A stretch of DNA of 64,000 nt, taken from NCBI GenBank assembly GCA_038848185.1, contig JAWCNV010000001.1, forward strand, positions 90,243-154,242, read 5' to 3'. Positions 18,508 to 28,026 of this stretch are shown piece by piece. This stretch comes from JAAOZP01 sp038848185. Its GTDB lineage: Archaea > Thermoproteota > EX4484-205 > JAAOZP01. Position 1 is the first letter of the stretch, and each line of letters starts with the position of its first letter. The notes below the pieces were generated by a model, which did no database searches, was not told the origin of the DNA, and saw only the letters and a list, made by a program, of their open reading frames with translations. A program made the translations under genes and the position numbers.

Positions 18508-20640
18508 GTGAGAGAAAAAGAAATAAGAGTGTCAAAAGTAGAAATGAAAAGATGCCCTATTGTAATGTTGCTAATCGCTTTTGAAGTCATCATGCTGATG
18601 CTTAACGTTAAAGGTATTGAAGCGAGTTATAAGGGCGAAACTATAAGGATTAAGATAGATGGTTCCATTGAGCCGAGTAATGCACCCATAAAGAAAGACG
18701 GGAACATTTATACTTTGACTGATGATGTTGAAATAGTTTCTAATGATGGAATAGTTGTTGAAAAGGATAATATCATTATAGATGGAAATAGTCGTTTGCT
18801 CAGGAAAATAGGCGAAGGACAGGGCATATATTATTGTGGAATACGCTTAGAAAACAGGAAATACGTGAAGGTAAGAAACGTGCAAATTCGGAATTTTGGA
18901 ATCGGCATTTATCTTCAGAATTCATCAAACAATGAAATAAGCAAATGTAACATAGAAGAAAACCGATATTACGGAATTTATCTTACGCGTTCTTCAAGTA
19001 ACGAAATAATTGAAAACACTATAAATAAGGATAGGGCAGGTCTCTGGCTTATCTGCTACTCTAACAATAATAAGGTAACCAAAAATAGGTTCATCGATTG
19101 CAACCTATTTGTAATATCCAACCATAACAGTGTTATTGATAATACTGTCAACGGAAAACCACTAATCTATATTGAAGAAGAATCAGGCAAAACTATTAGC
19201 AACGTTGAAGTGGGACAAATAATACTTGTTGGCTGTAGCAACATAATTGTTGAGAACCTTTGGATTTCAAATACAAGTGTTGGAATTGAGCTGTGGGAAA
19301 CGAAAAATAGCATTATAAGAGGAAATATTGTAGAGAACAATTGGTGGGGCATCTACCTCGGTAATTCATCAAACAATAAGATAATCGAGAATGATGTAAG
19401 AAACAATAATGATTGCGGCATCCTTCTCGTATTTACATCTTTAAATAATGAAGTAACTATGAATAATATTAACAACAATAACTATGGAATATGGCTTGCT
19501 GAGTCCTCGAACAATAAAATTCACCATAATAACTTCATTAATAATAGAAAACAGGTCTTCATTAAGCAATCAATAAACACTTGGAATGATGATATTATAG
19601 GAAACTATTGGAGCGACTACAAGGGTTTTGATTCAGACAACGATGGAGTTGGAGATATTTCTTACATCATAGATGATAACAAGGATAAGTATCCTTCAAT
19701 GAATCCTTGGTTCTCTGTAAGTATTTCAGCTCCTTACGGAACTATAACTTTCCGTTCAACTCGTCGTGGTGATTTTTGGCGTTATGGAACTACGACAGCT
19801 GAGGGATGGCTTAGCAAGAGTTCAACTCTAACGATTTCTATTTCGCCAACTCAAATTGACTATGATAATGGGACAAGAATTGTATTCTCGGGCTGGTATG
19901 AAAACGGCAATCTTTTAAGCAAAGAATCTCAATATTCCGTTAACGTTACAAAAAACTTCGAGATAACTGCCGCATGGGATATCCAGCATCTCATTACGGT
20001 CTCATCATCATATGGCATTCCGACCGGCGCATACTGGCAAAAAGAAGGCTCGATAATCACTATTTCAATACCTCAAACCATTGTTGATTATGGCAACTAT
20101 ACTAGGAGAGTATTCAAGGGTTGGTTTGAAGAGGGTTCCCTGGTAAGTAGTGGACAAAGCATTTCCGTAAAGGTAGATAGGCCGAGAAAGATAGTTGCGA
20201 ATTGGGATACGGAGTATGAAGTTAAAGCTTTAAGCGAGAAAGGAACTCCAGTTGGTTCCGGATGGTATAAGTTTGGAGAAATAGCGATAATTTCAATATC
20301 TTTAACTCGAGTCGAAGAATTCTTAGTTAATCATATCTTTGAAGGTTGGAAAGCCGATGGAAAATTATTTCAACCTCACCCCACATATTCGTTTATTGTA
20401 GATAAGCCAGTTACTTTGGTTGCAAGCTGGAGGACTGAGCTTAATGTCATTAACCTTACCCTGGTAATCGGAGCCTTTACAATCGTGTTCTTAACTTTAA
20501 CTGCAGTCTTAAGTTACAAACATTACAAAGAAGAGAAGGAGAAACGTCGCAAAGAAGAAATGGAGAAAATGACGGAATACGTCGATGAGAGAATAAGAAA
20601 GGTTAAAGAATTCTTAAGGAAACTGGAGGAAGAGACTTAA
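18508..20640 (+). CDS. Surface beta-helix (NosD/PbH1) protein with TM and cytoplasmic shared tail
   Basis: 710 residues. A hydrophobic signal segment (VMLLIAFEVIMLMLNV) near residues 18-34 precedes a right-handed beta-helix at about 80-390. The helix has many NosD-like repeats (ISKCNIEENRYYGIYL, NNEISKCNI, NNKIIENDVRNNNDCGI). A D-x-D-x-D calcium-loop-like end follows (SDNDGVGD). Three GW-rich beta modules occupy about 410-645 (each with NGTR or NYTR, F-x-GW and a final A-x-W). One membrane helix (about 650-672) and a charged cytoplasmic end (YVDERIRKVKEFLRKLEEE) complete it. That end is the shared tail, here clearly on the inside. The GTG start at 18508 follows an A/T-rich box; ATG 18544 is an alternative that fits the signal peptide better. 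Confidence 0.75.
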   Translation: MREKEIRVSKVEMKRCPIVMLLIAFEVIMLMLNVKGIEASYKGETIRIKIDGSIEPSNAPIKKDGNIYTLTDDVEIVSNDGIVVEKDNIIIDGNSRLLRKIGEGQGIYYCGIRLENRKYVKVRNVQIRNFGIGIYLQNSSNNEISKCNIEENRYYGIYLTRSSSNEIIENTINKDRAGLWLICYSNNNKVTKNRFIDCNLFVISNHNSVIDNTVNGKPLIYIEEESGKTISNVEVGQIILVGCSNIIVENLWISNTSVGIELWETKNSIIRGNIVENNWWGIYLGNSSNNKIIENDVRNNNDCGILLVFTSLNNEVTMNNINNNNYGIWLAESSNNKIHHNNFINNRKQVFIKQSINTWNDDIIGNYWSDYKGFDSDNDGVGDISYIIDDNKDKYPSMNPWFSVSISAPYGTITFRSTRRGDFWRYGTTTAEGWLSKSSTLTISISPTQIDYDNGTRIVFSGWYENGNLLSKESQYSVNVTKNFEITAAWDIQHLITVSSSYGIPTGAYWQKEGSIITISIPQTIVDYGNYTRRVFKGWFEEGSLVSSGQSISVKVDRPRKIVANWDTEYEVKALSEKGTPVGSGWYKFGEIAIISISLTRVEEFLVNHIFEGWKADGKLFQPHPTYSFIVDKPVTLVASWRTELNVINLTLVIGAFTIVFLTLTAVLSYKHYKEEKEKRRKEEMEKMTEYVDERIRKVKEFLRKLEEET

Positions 20641-20838
20641 TATTAAGAATCCTCTATATAGCTTTCTTGGATAAAAATAGTAAACAATAAAGCTTTGAAA
20701 TAGCTTCACCGAAGCTACTTATGAAAGGGCTTAGGAGATGAGACTAGAGCTTAATGCTCTATTATTGTTGAAAAAAAAACTGTTAAAGCGGCGAAAAACT
20801 TATTATCATGCTATTTATAATCGTAAATAAGAGTAAGG

Positions 20839-23694
20839 ATGTTCATAGGATCCCCAAAAATATGTGTAGCATTAACTTTAATCTTATTGTTTGCCAGCGG
20901 CTGTTTGTTTATGCTACAGGTTCAAGCTTCTCCAGAGGGAGTTGAAGAGGTCCAGACTGAAATAAAACTGTCTACTATGGATGGGTGGTCCGGAGGGTCG
21001 AAATTAGGCACTAGCGGATACTTTAAGAGAGAAGGTGATTTAAAAGAGGCATGGATTAATTTAAAATTCGATCTCCCTTCATATATTTCTAATATATTTT
21101 CATCAGCCCTTTACATTCGTCTCTATGCTTATGCCCGATCAGAATACTGGGCCTCGGGTCCTACTATATCTGCGTACATTAGAAAAATCGAGTTAAACGG
21201 ATATTCTATTGTCCGTGATTATCTTTTTGCTAATTTTGATTCTGCAAGTAAGAATGCATATGCTGATACATGGATTAAGTGGGAAATCCCTTTAGAATAC
21301 TTACGTTCAGGATCTAATTCTTTATCCATTGAAATGGAGTTGAAGTGCACAGGTTACGATTATTTTGCAGGAGCGGGAGCAAATTCTGAATTCTATATTT
21401 ATGATGTGTCATATATAATGTTAATCAAAGAGATTAGAAAATTTACTATAAGCTTTACATCTGAGCCGAAGGTTCAGAGCATCATTGTCGATGGTGAGCA
21501 ATACACTCTCGATAAACTACCTTATTCATTTATTTGGGAAGAGGGTTCTATTCATACTTTCTCCATTCCCAAAACTTTGATTACTACCACAGATAATCGG
21601 ACGAGGTATATATTTGCGGGCTGGAGTGATGGTAATATGTCGACCTCTAGGACAATAATGGTCCTGAATTCCGCTTCCTACGTAGCTAAGTTTAAGACTC
21701 AGCATTATGTAGATGTTTACTCTGAACACGGTACGGCTTTCGGTAGTGGTTGGCATGACTCGGGTTCAACGGTCACTATCTCAGTTACCCCGGATACTAT
21801 TAATTTCGGAAATGGGACTAGAATAGCCTTTAAATCTTGGACAGGAGATTTCTCAGGCTCCTCGGCTATTGCCAACATCACCGTTGATTCTCCAAAGACT
21901 ATTAGAGCAACCTGGGGGCTTCAGTATTACTTATCCCTTGACTCAGAGTACGGTACTCCCCAAGGTGAAGGTTGGTATTCTCCCGGCCAGGTTGCTACTG
22001 TTTCCATCTCCTCTACTATAGACGTTGGAAACGGGATTAGGAAGGTTTTTGTAGGATGGGTTGGCGACTATTCTTCCAACGATAATGCTTTAAGTATTGC
22101 TATAAATCGACCGATGTCCCTGACGGCGAAATGGAAGACGCAGCACTTTCTAAAAGTGGAGACGCCCTATGGTAAGGCTGTTGGTGAGGGCTGGTATGAC
22201 GAAGGCTCAACAGCATATGCACGTCTAGAGAATACTGAGGTTGAGGAATTCTTTGTAATCATCAGATATTTTACTCGCTGGTCTGGGGACGCTTCTGGGG
22301 ATAAGGCGGTTTCCGATGCGATATACATAGATGCCCCGAAGACCGCTATTGCCGTCTGGGGGTGGAAGCCGAATCCGCTCGTTGTCAACATAGGTATACT
22401 TGCCATCTGCATCGTTGTTGCTTCCATCCTGCTTACCCGTGTGCCAGTCAAACAGGCAGGGGTATCGCTTGTTCGAAAAACAGCATCTACGTTGAAAACT
22501 GCTCAGAGAATAAAAACTAAGCCGAAAGCTGAGGAAGAAAAACCAAAGGAGACGGAGAAGCTTCCCCCGCCGCCTCCCATGGGAAAGTATGTGGTGATGG
22601 AGGCCTTAGGTGAAGGTGCTTTCTCAATTGTCTATAAGGCTAGGGAGGAAAATACTGGGAGGCTGGTGGCTCTGAAAGTACCTAAGAAGAGTAAGGAAGC
22701 TGAGGAGCTGTTCATGAAGGAGGTGAATCGTCTAGAGGAGCTTGGGGGAAAGATACGACATGAGAATATTGTTGAAACCTACGACTTCGGCTTGAGGCCT
22801 GAGCCATACATAGCCATGGAGCTTTGTGACAGCAACATAAAGGAAGCTAAGCTTAGTGACGATGAGCGTCTAGAAGTTATGCTGGAAGTAGCTGATGCGC
22901 TGATCTATGCTCATGGCAAGGGTATTGTTCACGGGGATATAAAGCCAAGCAACATACTTATTAGGGGAGGCATTCCTAAGATAGGTGACTGGGGTTTTGC
23001 CTATACTCCTGAGTACGCAGCCCCGGAGATCTTTAAAGGCGAGGAGCCTGACGAGAGGAGCGATATCTGGAGTTTTGGAGTCACGTTCTACGAACTGTTG
23101 AAAGGGTTCAACCCGTTCTCCGGGAAAGACGTTTTCGAAATACTGGAGAAGATGGAGAGGGAAGTGGATTTCAGTGGACTAGGGCGGTTTGAGAGCGTGA
23201 TTAGAAAATGCCTGTCTGTAGACAACAGGTATAATAGTTTCGAAGAGGTTAAGAAGGATTTGGCTGGTTTGAAGAAGGCCAGCCGGACGATTGGGAAGGA
23301 TATGATGCTGTATGCATTTGACTCACTATGTACAAGCATAAGTTCAGACAATGTTGAAGAAGTTAACAGGGAATTCAGAATGCTTAAGGAGTATATGTTG
23401 CTACCGGGCTTCGTAACAGACGCTATGAGGATAATCTGGGAGATTAAGCTAAAGACGAGGGAGGAGATGACATACAGCTTCCTTGAAGCAAACTATAATG
23501 AGTTGCTTAAACACCTAGATCAGTATGGGAGGGCTTTCGAGACTGATGATGATATAGGCGGAGTCGTTAGGAGGGTCTTGGCTGAGATGAAGAATGAAAC
23601 TGTCCCGGAGAAGGACAGGGAAGCCATACGGAGAATCTTCTGTGAAAGGTCTCTGGCTAAACTCAGAGAAATCCTGATTACAACCATGCTCTAG
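20839..23694 (+). CDS. Receptor-type Ser/Thr protein kinase with beta-repeat ectodomain
   Basis: 951 residues: signal peptide (1-31); an ectodomain module also found at 23957-26041 (STMDGWSGGSKLG onward, about 45-205); four GW-rich beta modules to about 505; a membrane helix (about 512-534); a Lys/Pro linker ending in PPPPP; then a Hanks-type kinase from about 578. Kinase motifs are LGEGAFSIVYKA, VALKVPK, HGDIKPSNIL (near 697), DWG for DFG (near 716), AAPE and DIWSFGV. The catalytic Asp, Lys and Asn and the metal Asp are present, so activity is plausible. Only about a dozen residues separate DWG from APE, an exceptionally short activation segment. Residues 810-951 are helical and unassigned. 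The layout implies outside-in signalling; the ligand is unknown. Confidence 0.85.
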   Translation: MFIGSPKICVALTLILLFASGCLFMLQVQASPEGVEEVQTEIKLSTMDGWSGGSKLGTSGYFKREGDLKEAWINLKFDLPSYISNIFSSALYIRLYAYARSEYWASGPTISAYIRKIELNGYSIVRDYLFANFDSASKNAYADTWIKWEIPLEYLRSGSNSLSIEMELKCTGYDYFAGAGANSEFYIYDVSYIMLIKEIRKFTISFTSEPKVQSIIVDGEQYTLDKLPYSFIWEEGSIHTFSIPKTLITTTDNRTRYIFAGWSDGNMSTSRTIMVLNSASYVAKFKTQHYVDVYSEHGTAFGSGWHDSGSTVTISVTPDTINFGNGTRIAFKSWTGDFSGSSAIANITVDSPKTIRATWGLQYYLSLDSEYGTPQGEGWYSPGQVATVSISSTIDVGNGIRKVFVGWVGDYSSNDNALSIAINRPMSLTAKWKTQHFLKVETPYGKAVGEGWYDEGSTAYARLENTEVEEFFVIIRYFTRWSGDASGDKAVSDAIYIDAPKTAIAVWGWKPNPLVVNIGILAICIVVASILLTRVPVKQAGVSLVRKTASTLKTAQRIKTKPKAEEEKPKETEKLPPPPPMGKYVVMEALGEGAFSIVYKAREENTGRLVALKVPKKSKEAEELFMKEVNRLEELGGKIRHENIVETYDFGLRPEPYIAMELCDSNIKEAKLSDDERLEVMLEVADALIYAHGKGIVHGDIKPSNILIRGGIPKIGDWGFAYTPEYAAPEIFKGEEPDERSDIWSFGVTFYELLKGFNPFSGKDVFEILEKMEREVDFSGLGRFESVIRKCLSVDNRYNSFEEVKKDLAGLKKASRTIGKDMMLYAFDSLCTSISSDNVEEVNREFRMLKEYMLLPGFVTDAMRIIWEIKLKTREEMTYSFLEANYNELLKHLDQYGRAFETDDDIGGVVRRVLAEMKNETVPEKDREAIRRIFCERSLAKLREILITTML

Positions 23695-23956
23695 TTTTGA
23701 TAATGAAGCCATGGAAAATGAGAATTCTGGTAAGGTCTTAACAATAGCGCACGCTCTAGCCTAAGTGCATGTAAACAATTATCTATGACGTTTGGAAGAA
23801 TTTTACCTCACAAGGTAACTTTATATTCTTTACAACATCTATTAATTTCTCAAGGAGAAGATCGCTGTTGGAAATCTTTAGCACTGATTATTCCGTCTAA
23901 CAACTTTATGGCCATTATTACATTAGCGTGTGGCACGGAATATTTTTAAAAGAGAG

Positions 23957-26041
23957 TTATTTCTTGCTCCTCTTTCGTCGAGGCTTCTTTTTCTTACTTT
24001 CTTCCTCGATGGATTCTAGAAATCTTCTGATCTGAACAATTCTGTCATCTACGAATCTAATCATTTCCTCTTTTTTCCTTAAGCGCGTGCACGCATGTCT
24101 TTTTCTAGCAAGGGAAACTGTAATTATTGCAATTACAATGACAATAGTGGCCGCAATAATATAAATGAGTTGAGTATAGTCCTTTCTCCACACCACCTCA
24201 ATATTTCTCGGGCCGTCAATACAAATTTCAACAACACCTTCTGTAATAATTTTATCAATATTTTTTAATCCTTTGAAGTCGACAAAGATACCTTGAACTA
24301 AGAATCCCGATACAGTACTCTTTAGACGAAGAGTAACCACAGTGCCTTCATCATACCATCCCTCAACGTTTTCACCGATTTCACCGAATTCTGAATCAAC
24401 TTCTAAATAGTACTGCGGTATAAAAATAGCTTTTATGTATTGATCCCCATTGACGTTTACAACTCTTTCTCTAGTAGACATGTCATCATTCCATTTGCTA
24501 AATCTATATCTCTTCCCATTAACCTCACTATTATAATATTCCTCTACTTTAATAGTGTGAACCGTGGATTCGTTCCAGTGACGGACTAAGGGTAATCTAG
24601 TTGCATCTATAATGTCTTGATCAACCTCCAAGTATATTGTTTTTTCCTTCAAATTAGTGTCGATAGTAATTTTGTAAAAAACGGGAACCACTTCAAATCC
24701 TACTATGTTGCTGCTTGCAGGACAAAACTTCTCATCGCCATCCCAAAAAGCTTGTGCTGACCATGATCCAGAAAACTCGGGCGTGAAAATGATTTCATAA
24801 TTACCATTAGCATCAGACATAACTTCCTTAGTTATGTTTTCTCCCCTGGGAGAGTAAAGTTTAACATTTAATTCAACAGAATACCCCGGAGGCGGAGTTA
24901 TCTGGCCGTAAATTCTCAGAGCCTCGCTTCTAACCAGTCTACTTTCAGAGATATGACAGGAGATAGAGCTTGAAACCCCAAACAATGCTGTTATTGAAAT
25001 TGGCATGTCTAAAAAAGCAAACGTAATAGTGTCATTTTTTGAAGATATATGGCCTCTCCATTCCCTAAAGACATATCCAGGAGAAGGCCATGCAGTTATA
25101 GTAAGTATTTTCCCCTCGTCATACCATCCGCTGTCTAGAGACACGGTGCCAGCCCCCTCAGGCGCAACATTTACTTCAACATAATGCTGCTTAAAGTATT
25201 GGAAAACATGGCTCCCCCCGCAACTAACTGTAATCGTAGGTGTTGGACAGTAGAATCTAGATTTAGAACCTATCGAAATCACCTGGTCAACACTAATTAT
25301 GTTAGAACCTATTAGCTCAGAAAAATTGTATTTTTCGCCTCCTCTTACAGATGAAATTTTTTCTTCATTTAAATATAAGTTGGTTGAAACCTCCTTCAAC
25401 CCTGCAACAGATATTGCATATGAGTAAAAATCACGCGTTATTGATATGTACGATATATCATACATATAGAACTGTGAATCATAACCAACGACTTTTAATT
25501 TAATATTTATAAAGTTTCTGCCTTCATAAAGGTATTCTTTAGCAATTGTCCATGAGATCCACTCATCTCTTTCGCCAGCCCAATATATAAAAGACTTCGT
25601 AAACTCTTGGTCATTTACAATGACATATCCGTTTATTTGGACTTCGTCGATTACTGCAGTAGTTATCACGAACGGTTCAAATGGACATTTAGCGTAAAGC
25701 CGAAGATATAATTTAGCAGAAACAATATGATCTGAAAGAATAAATCCTAAAGTAATCTCAAAATTTCTATATTGCTTAACATCGCTTTGTTCAATACCGA
25801 TCCTAGAATATCCTGAAGGCCAGCCTTCCATCGCTCCGAGATTGATTTTTTGTTCCTTTTCTGAGGCGTATGATATTACATATGTATTTGAAAAATAAAA
25901 AAGAAGAAGTATTAATGTTAAAAAACAACAATAGGCGTATCGGCTAAAAGAAGCCGATAAGTAAATGCATGTGCTCAGCCACTTTCCATGACGTATTCGA
26001 ATTATCGGTAAACTTTGTTTTCCCATGGCTTGCGTTGCCAA
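23957..26041 (-). CDS. Kinase-less receptor-like surface protein with cytoplasmic shared tail
   Basis: 694 residues. The ectodomain starts like that of the kinase at 20839-23694 (LGAMEGWPSGYSRIG, then FYMYDISYISITRD against FYIYDVSYIMLIKE). GW-type beta modules (HYVEVNVAPEGAGTV; YYLEVDSEFGEIG) follow, with an Ig-like insert (about 360-450) between them. A membrane helix lies at about 632-655 (IYIIAATIVIVIAIITV). The cytoplasmic end has the shared tail (MIRFVDDRIVQIRRFLESIE) and then a strongly basic stretch rich in KKK and RKR. Its lack of a kinase makes it a candidate co-receptor or decoy (inference). The start is TTG at 26041 or ATG at 26026; a TTATATTT box lies just upstream of the TTG. 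Confidence 0.75.
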   Translation of the reverse strand: MATQAMGKQSLPIIRIRHGKWLSTCIYLSASFSRYAYCCFLTLILLLFYFSNTYVISYASEKEQKINLGAMEGWPSGYSRIGIEQSDVKQYRNFEITLGFILSDHIVSAKLYLRLYAKCPFEPFVITTAVIDEVQINGYVIVNDQEFTKSFIYWAGERDEWISWTIAKEYLYEGRNFINIKLKVVGYDSQFYMYDISYISITRDFYSYAISVAGLKEVSTNLYLNEEKISSVRGGEKYNFSELIGSNIISVDQVISIGSKSRFYCPTPTITVSCGGSHVFQYFKQHYVEVNVAPEGAGTVSLDSGWYDEGKILTITAWPSPGYVFREWRGHISSKNDTITFAFLDMPISITALFGVSSSISCHISESRLVRSEALRIYGQITPPPGYSVELNVKLYSPRGENITKEVMSDANGNYEIIFTPEFSGSWSAQAFWDGDEKFCPASSNIVGFEVVPVFYKITIDTNLKEKTIYLEVDQDIIDATRLPLVRHWNESTVHTIKVEEYYNSEVNGKRYRFSKWNDDMSTRERVVNVNGDQYIKAIFIPQYYLEVDSEFGEIGENVEGWYDEGTVVTLRLKSTVSGFLVQGIFVDFKGLKNIDKIITEGVVEICIDGPRNIEVVWRKDYTQLIYIIAATIVIVIAIITVSLARKRHACTRLRKKEEMIRFVDDRIVQIRRFLESIEEESKKKKPRRKRSKK

Positions 26042-26157
26042 CTAAATATAAGGCGACCGTTATTTAAGTATAACTATCTAGCGTGTGCTTCAAGCAATAC
26101 GATAAAATAAACAGCCTTGAGAATATGAAATCTTAGTTACTACTCGTCGACAGAATA

Positions 26158-26862
26158 TCATTCCAAACTCTTTAAGAATTCTTTTATCTTTGCTATTTTC
26201 TTATTGATATCCTCCCTTATCTTTTCTTCAGGATCAATTTTTGGTAGGTATGTTAGTTTTCTTCTTTCTGATTCTGTCTTAAACCCGTTCTTGACGGCTT
26301 CCGCCCACCACTCGATTGCTACGATTCCTTTCCACTTCGGGTTCCAAATTTTCTCAGCATACCCGTTCTGATCGCTTAACAGGTTGAAGGCTTCACTGCC
26401 AATATGAAGTGTTACTAAAGCACTCTCAACCGCTTTACTGTTAGACGAGACTCTTACCAGAAACCTTATCGGAGTAGCAAGTCAAACGTTATCCGCCGGC
26501 TCCACGAGCTCCACCCTGTAAGATGGATAGGGTTGCCTCCATCTTAATCCAAGAATGCTGCCAACGACGCATAGGATAGAACCTATGATAAAGCCTCCTC
26601 CGATGAAGAGAACCATGATCGAGAAGAATAGGATGATGATCGAGCCTCTCCTAACCTTATTCTCATCTACTGAATTGATCATGGTGCTACCGATAAGTAT
26701 CAATATCATTCCGACAAGTATCATTATTCCAGCATAGATAGGAAACCAGCTGAAATAGAATATTAAATTGATAGATATTATTATATAGTAAAAACCCTCA
26801 AAGAGAATTAGGAAAGCTCCAATTAACGATGAGATAATTGTTATAGTCGGTTTCTCATGCAT
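26158..26862 (-). pseudogene. Four-TM plus Ig-like protein interrupted by an in-frame TGA
   Basis: From ATG 26862 the first 126 codons encode about four membrane helices (residues 8-105) and a short end (RVELVEPADNV) before TGA at 26482. The same frame then continues without interruption: LATPIRFLVRVSSNSKAV, an Ig-like stretch (WNPKWKGIVAIEWWAEAVKN), and the shared tail (REDINKKIAKIKEFLKSLE) to a stop at 26158. The joint matches IELLNPPHRARLAPPLTF of the intact paralogue at 28027-28980, where the stop position corresponds to Arg. CGA to TGA is the simplest explanation. It is probably a recent nonsense mutation; the upstream half could still be made as a membrane protein. Confidence 0.7.
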
Positions 26863-26972
26863 ATGTAAAGCGATGTTTACCTTTTTATAAGTTTTACTAC
26901 TTATAGACTTTTAAATTATCATGACTCTGATATTCCTCTATCTAGAAACCTGATGCCTAGAAAAGTAACTGT

Positions 26973-27926
26973 CTATGTGCTTTGTTCTAATGTTTTTACG
27001 TGTCTCCTTACTTTACTGCTGGTTTCATCTATCCATTTCTCCATTTCCACTTTAATCCTTTCCTCCATCTTAGCTCTTAATGTTGAGATTTCTCCAATGA
27101 TTTTATCGATATCTCGCCCTTCTTTCAACCTTTTCTCTATTGTGAATACTTCGAAGCCCAAGTCGCTTATGTTGAAAGACTTCAACTCTTCTTTGAGCTT
27201 TTCAAGCTTGCCTATTGCTAACTCGCTGGTCCTCTTCTGCAATTGAGACACGTATTCTCCAATCTCCTCGATCTTATCCAGATCTCCCAATCTGCCCTTT
27301 AAAGAGGAGACCTCGGCTTCGATCTTCTCTAGACCCAATACGTTTGCCTCTCTCTCAAGCGTACTTATCCTCTGAACTATTTGCTCAAATCTTTCTAAAA
27401 CATTTCTAACGTGATCAATATCTTCCATTTTAAGCTTTTCAAGGCCAGAAACATTATAGCCCTCTTTCCTCCACTTTTCCCTCTTCGTTTGAAGGTCTCG
27501 CAATGTTCGAACCTCTTCCCTAAGCGCACGCACTTCCGCATAGTTCGGTTTTATCATTATAGCCTCATCATAGCATTTCAACGCTTCCTCAATCCTTCCG
27601 AGAGAATAAAGTACCGCACCTTTACTGCTCCACGCTTCCGCATAGTTCGGTTTTATCATTATAGCCTCATCATAGCATCTCAACGCTTCCTCAATCCTTC
27701 CGAGACGGTGTAACGCGAGACCCTTATTGTACCACGCTTCCACATAGTTCGGTTTTAATTGAGTGGCTCGGTCAAATATTTTTAAAGTAATCTCATAGGC
27801 TCCCTTTAACCAAAATGAAACACCGATATCGATCAAAGCCTCTGCATCATCGGCAATTTTTAACGCATCATCTATTTTACCCTCATTGATAAGATCAATT
27901 ATTTTCACAGCCTCCTCATAGCGCAT
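26973..27926 (-). CDS. TPR + coiled-coil protein with shared C-terminal helix
   Basis: 317 residues. Tetratricopeptide repeats at about 20-145 (ATQLKPNYVEAWYNKGLA, then SLGRIEEALKCYDEAI) are followed by one coiled-coil module starting WRKEGYNVSGLE. The end has the shared tail (EKWIDETSSKVRRHVKTLE). No membrane segment, so it is cytoplasmic. TPRs bind partner proteins, which suits an adaptor role (inference). Compared with the paralogue at 34.5 kb it lacks about 50 residues between QLQKR and LEKLKE. Its central 673 bp are nearly identical to that copy. The ATG sits about 30 bases behind TTTAAAT on the minus strand. Confidence 0.8.
   Translation of the reverse strand: MRYEEAVKIIDLINEGKIDDALKIADDAEALIDIGVSFWLKGAYEITLKIFDRATQLKPNYVEAWYNKGLALHRLGRIEEALRCYDEAIMIKPNYAEAWSSKGAVLYSLGRIEEALKCYDEAIMIKPNYAEVRALREEVRTLRDLQTKREKWRKEGYNVSGLEKLKMEDIDHVRNVLERFEQIVQRISTLEREANVLGLEKIEAEVSSLKGRLGDLDKIEEIGEYVSQLQKRTSELAIGKLEKLKEELKSFNISDLGFEVFTIEKRLKEGRDIDKIIGEISTLRAKMEERIKVEMEKWIDETSSKVRRHVKTLEQST
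27233..27905 (-). repeat. Direct repeat copy A (about 673 bp)
   Basis: This stretch matches 34921-35593 at a constant offset of 7688 bases with no insertions or deletions and only about a dozen differences by eye. It covers the TPR region and the first coiled coil of two paralogous genes. It indicates recent duplication or gene conversion. Confidence 0.85.
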
Positions 27927-28026
27927 GCTATTAGCTTTTTTTAAGAAGATTTAAACTTAGCGCGTGCCACAAGTAGGATAGTTGAATATCATGAAAAGAA
28001 GCTTTTTATCCAGGTAAGGATCTTTT

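Noticed and set aside
13446..26484. In-frame TGA codons at 13446 and 26482 as possible recoding (selenocysteine or stop reassignment)
   Set aside because: TGA is the normal stop of purS, purL, purT, purE and others here. No SECIS-like element was seen. The aligned residue at 26482 is Arg, which fits a simple CGA to TGA change.
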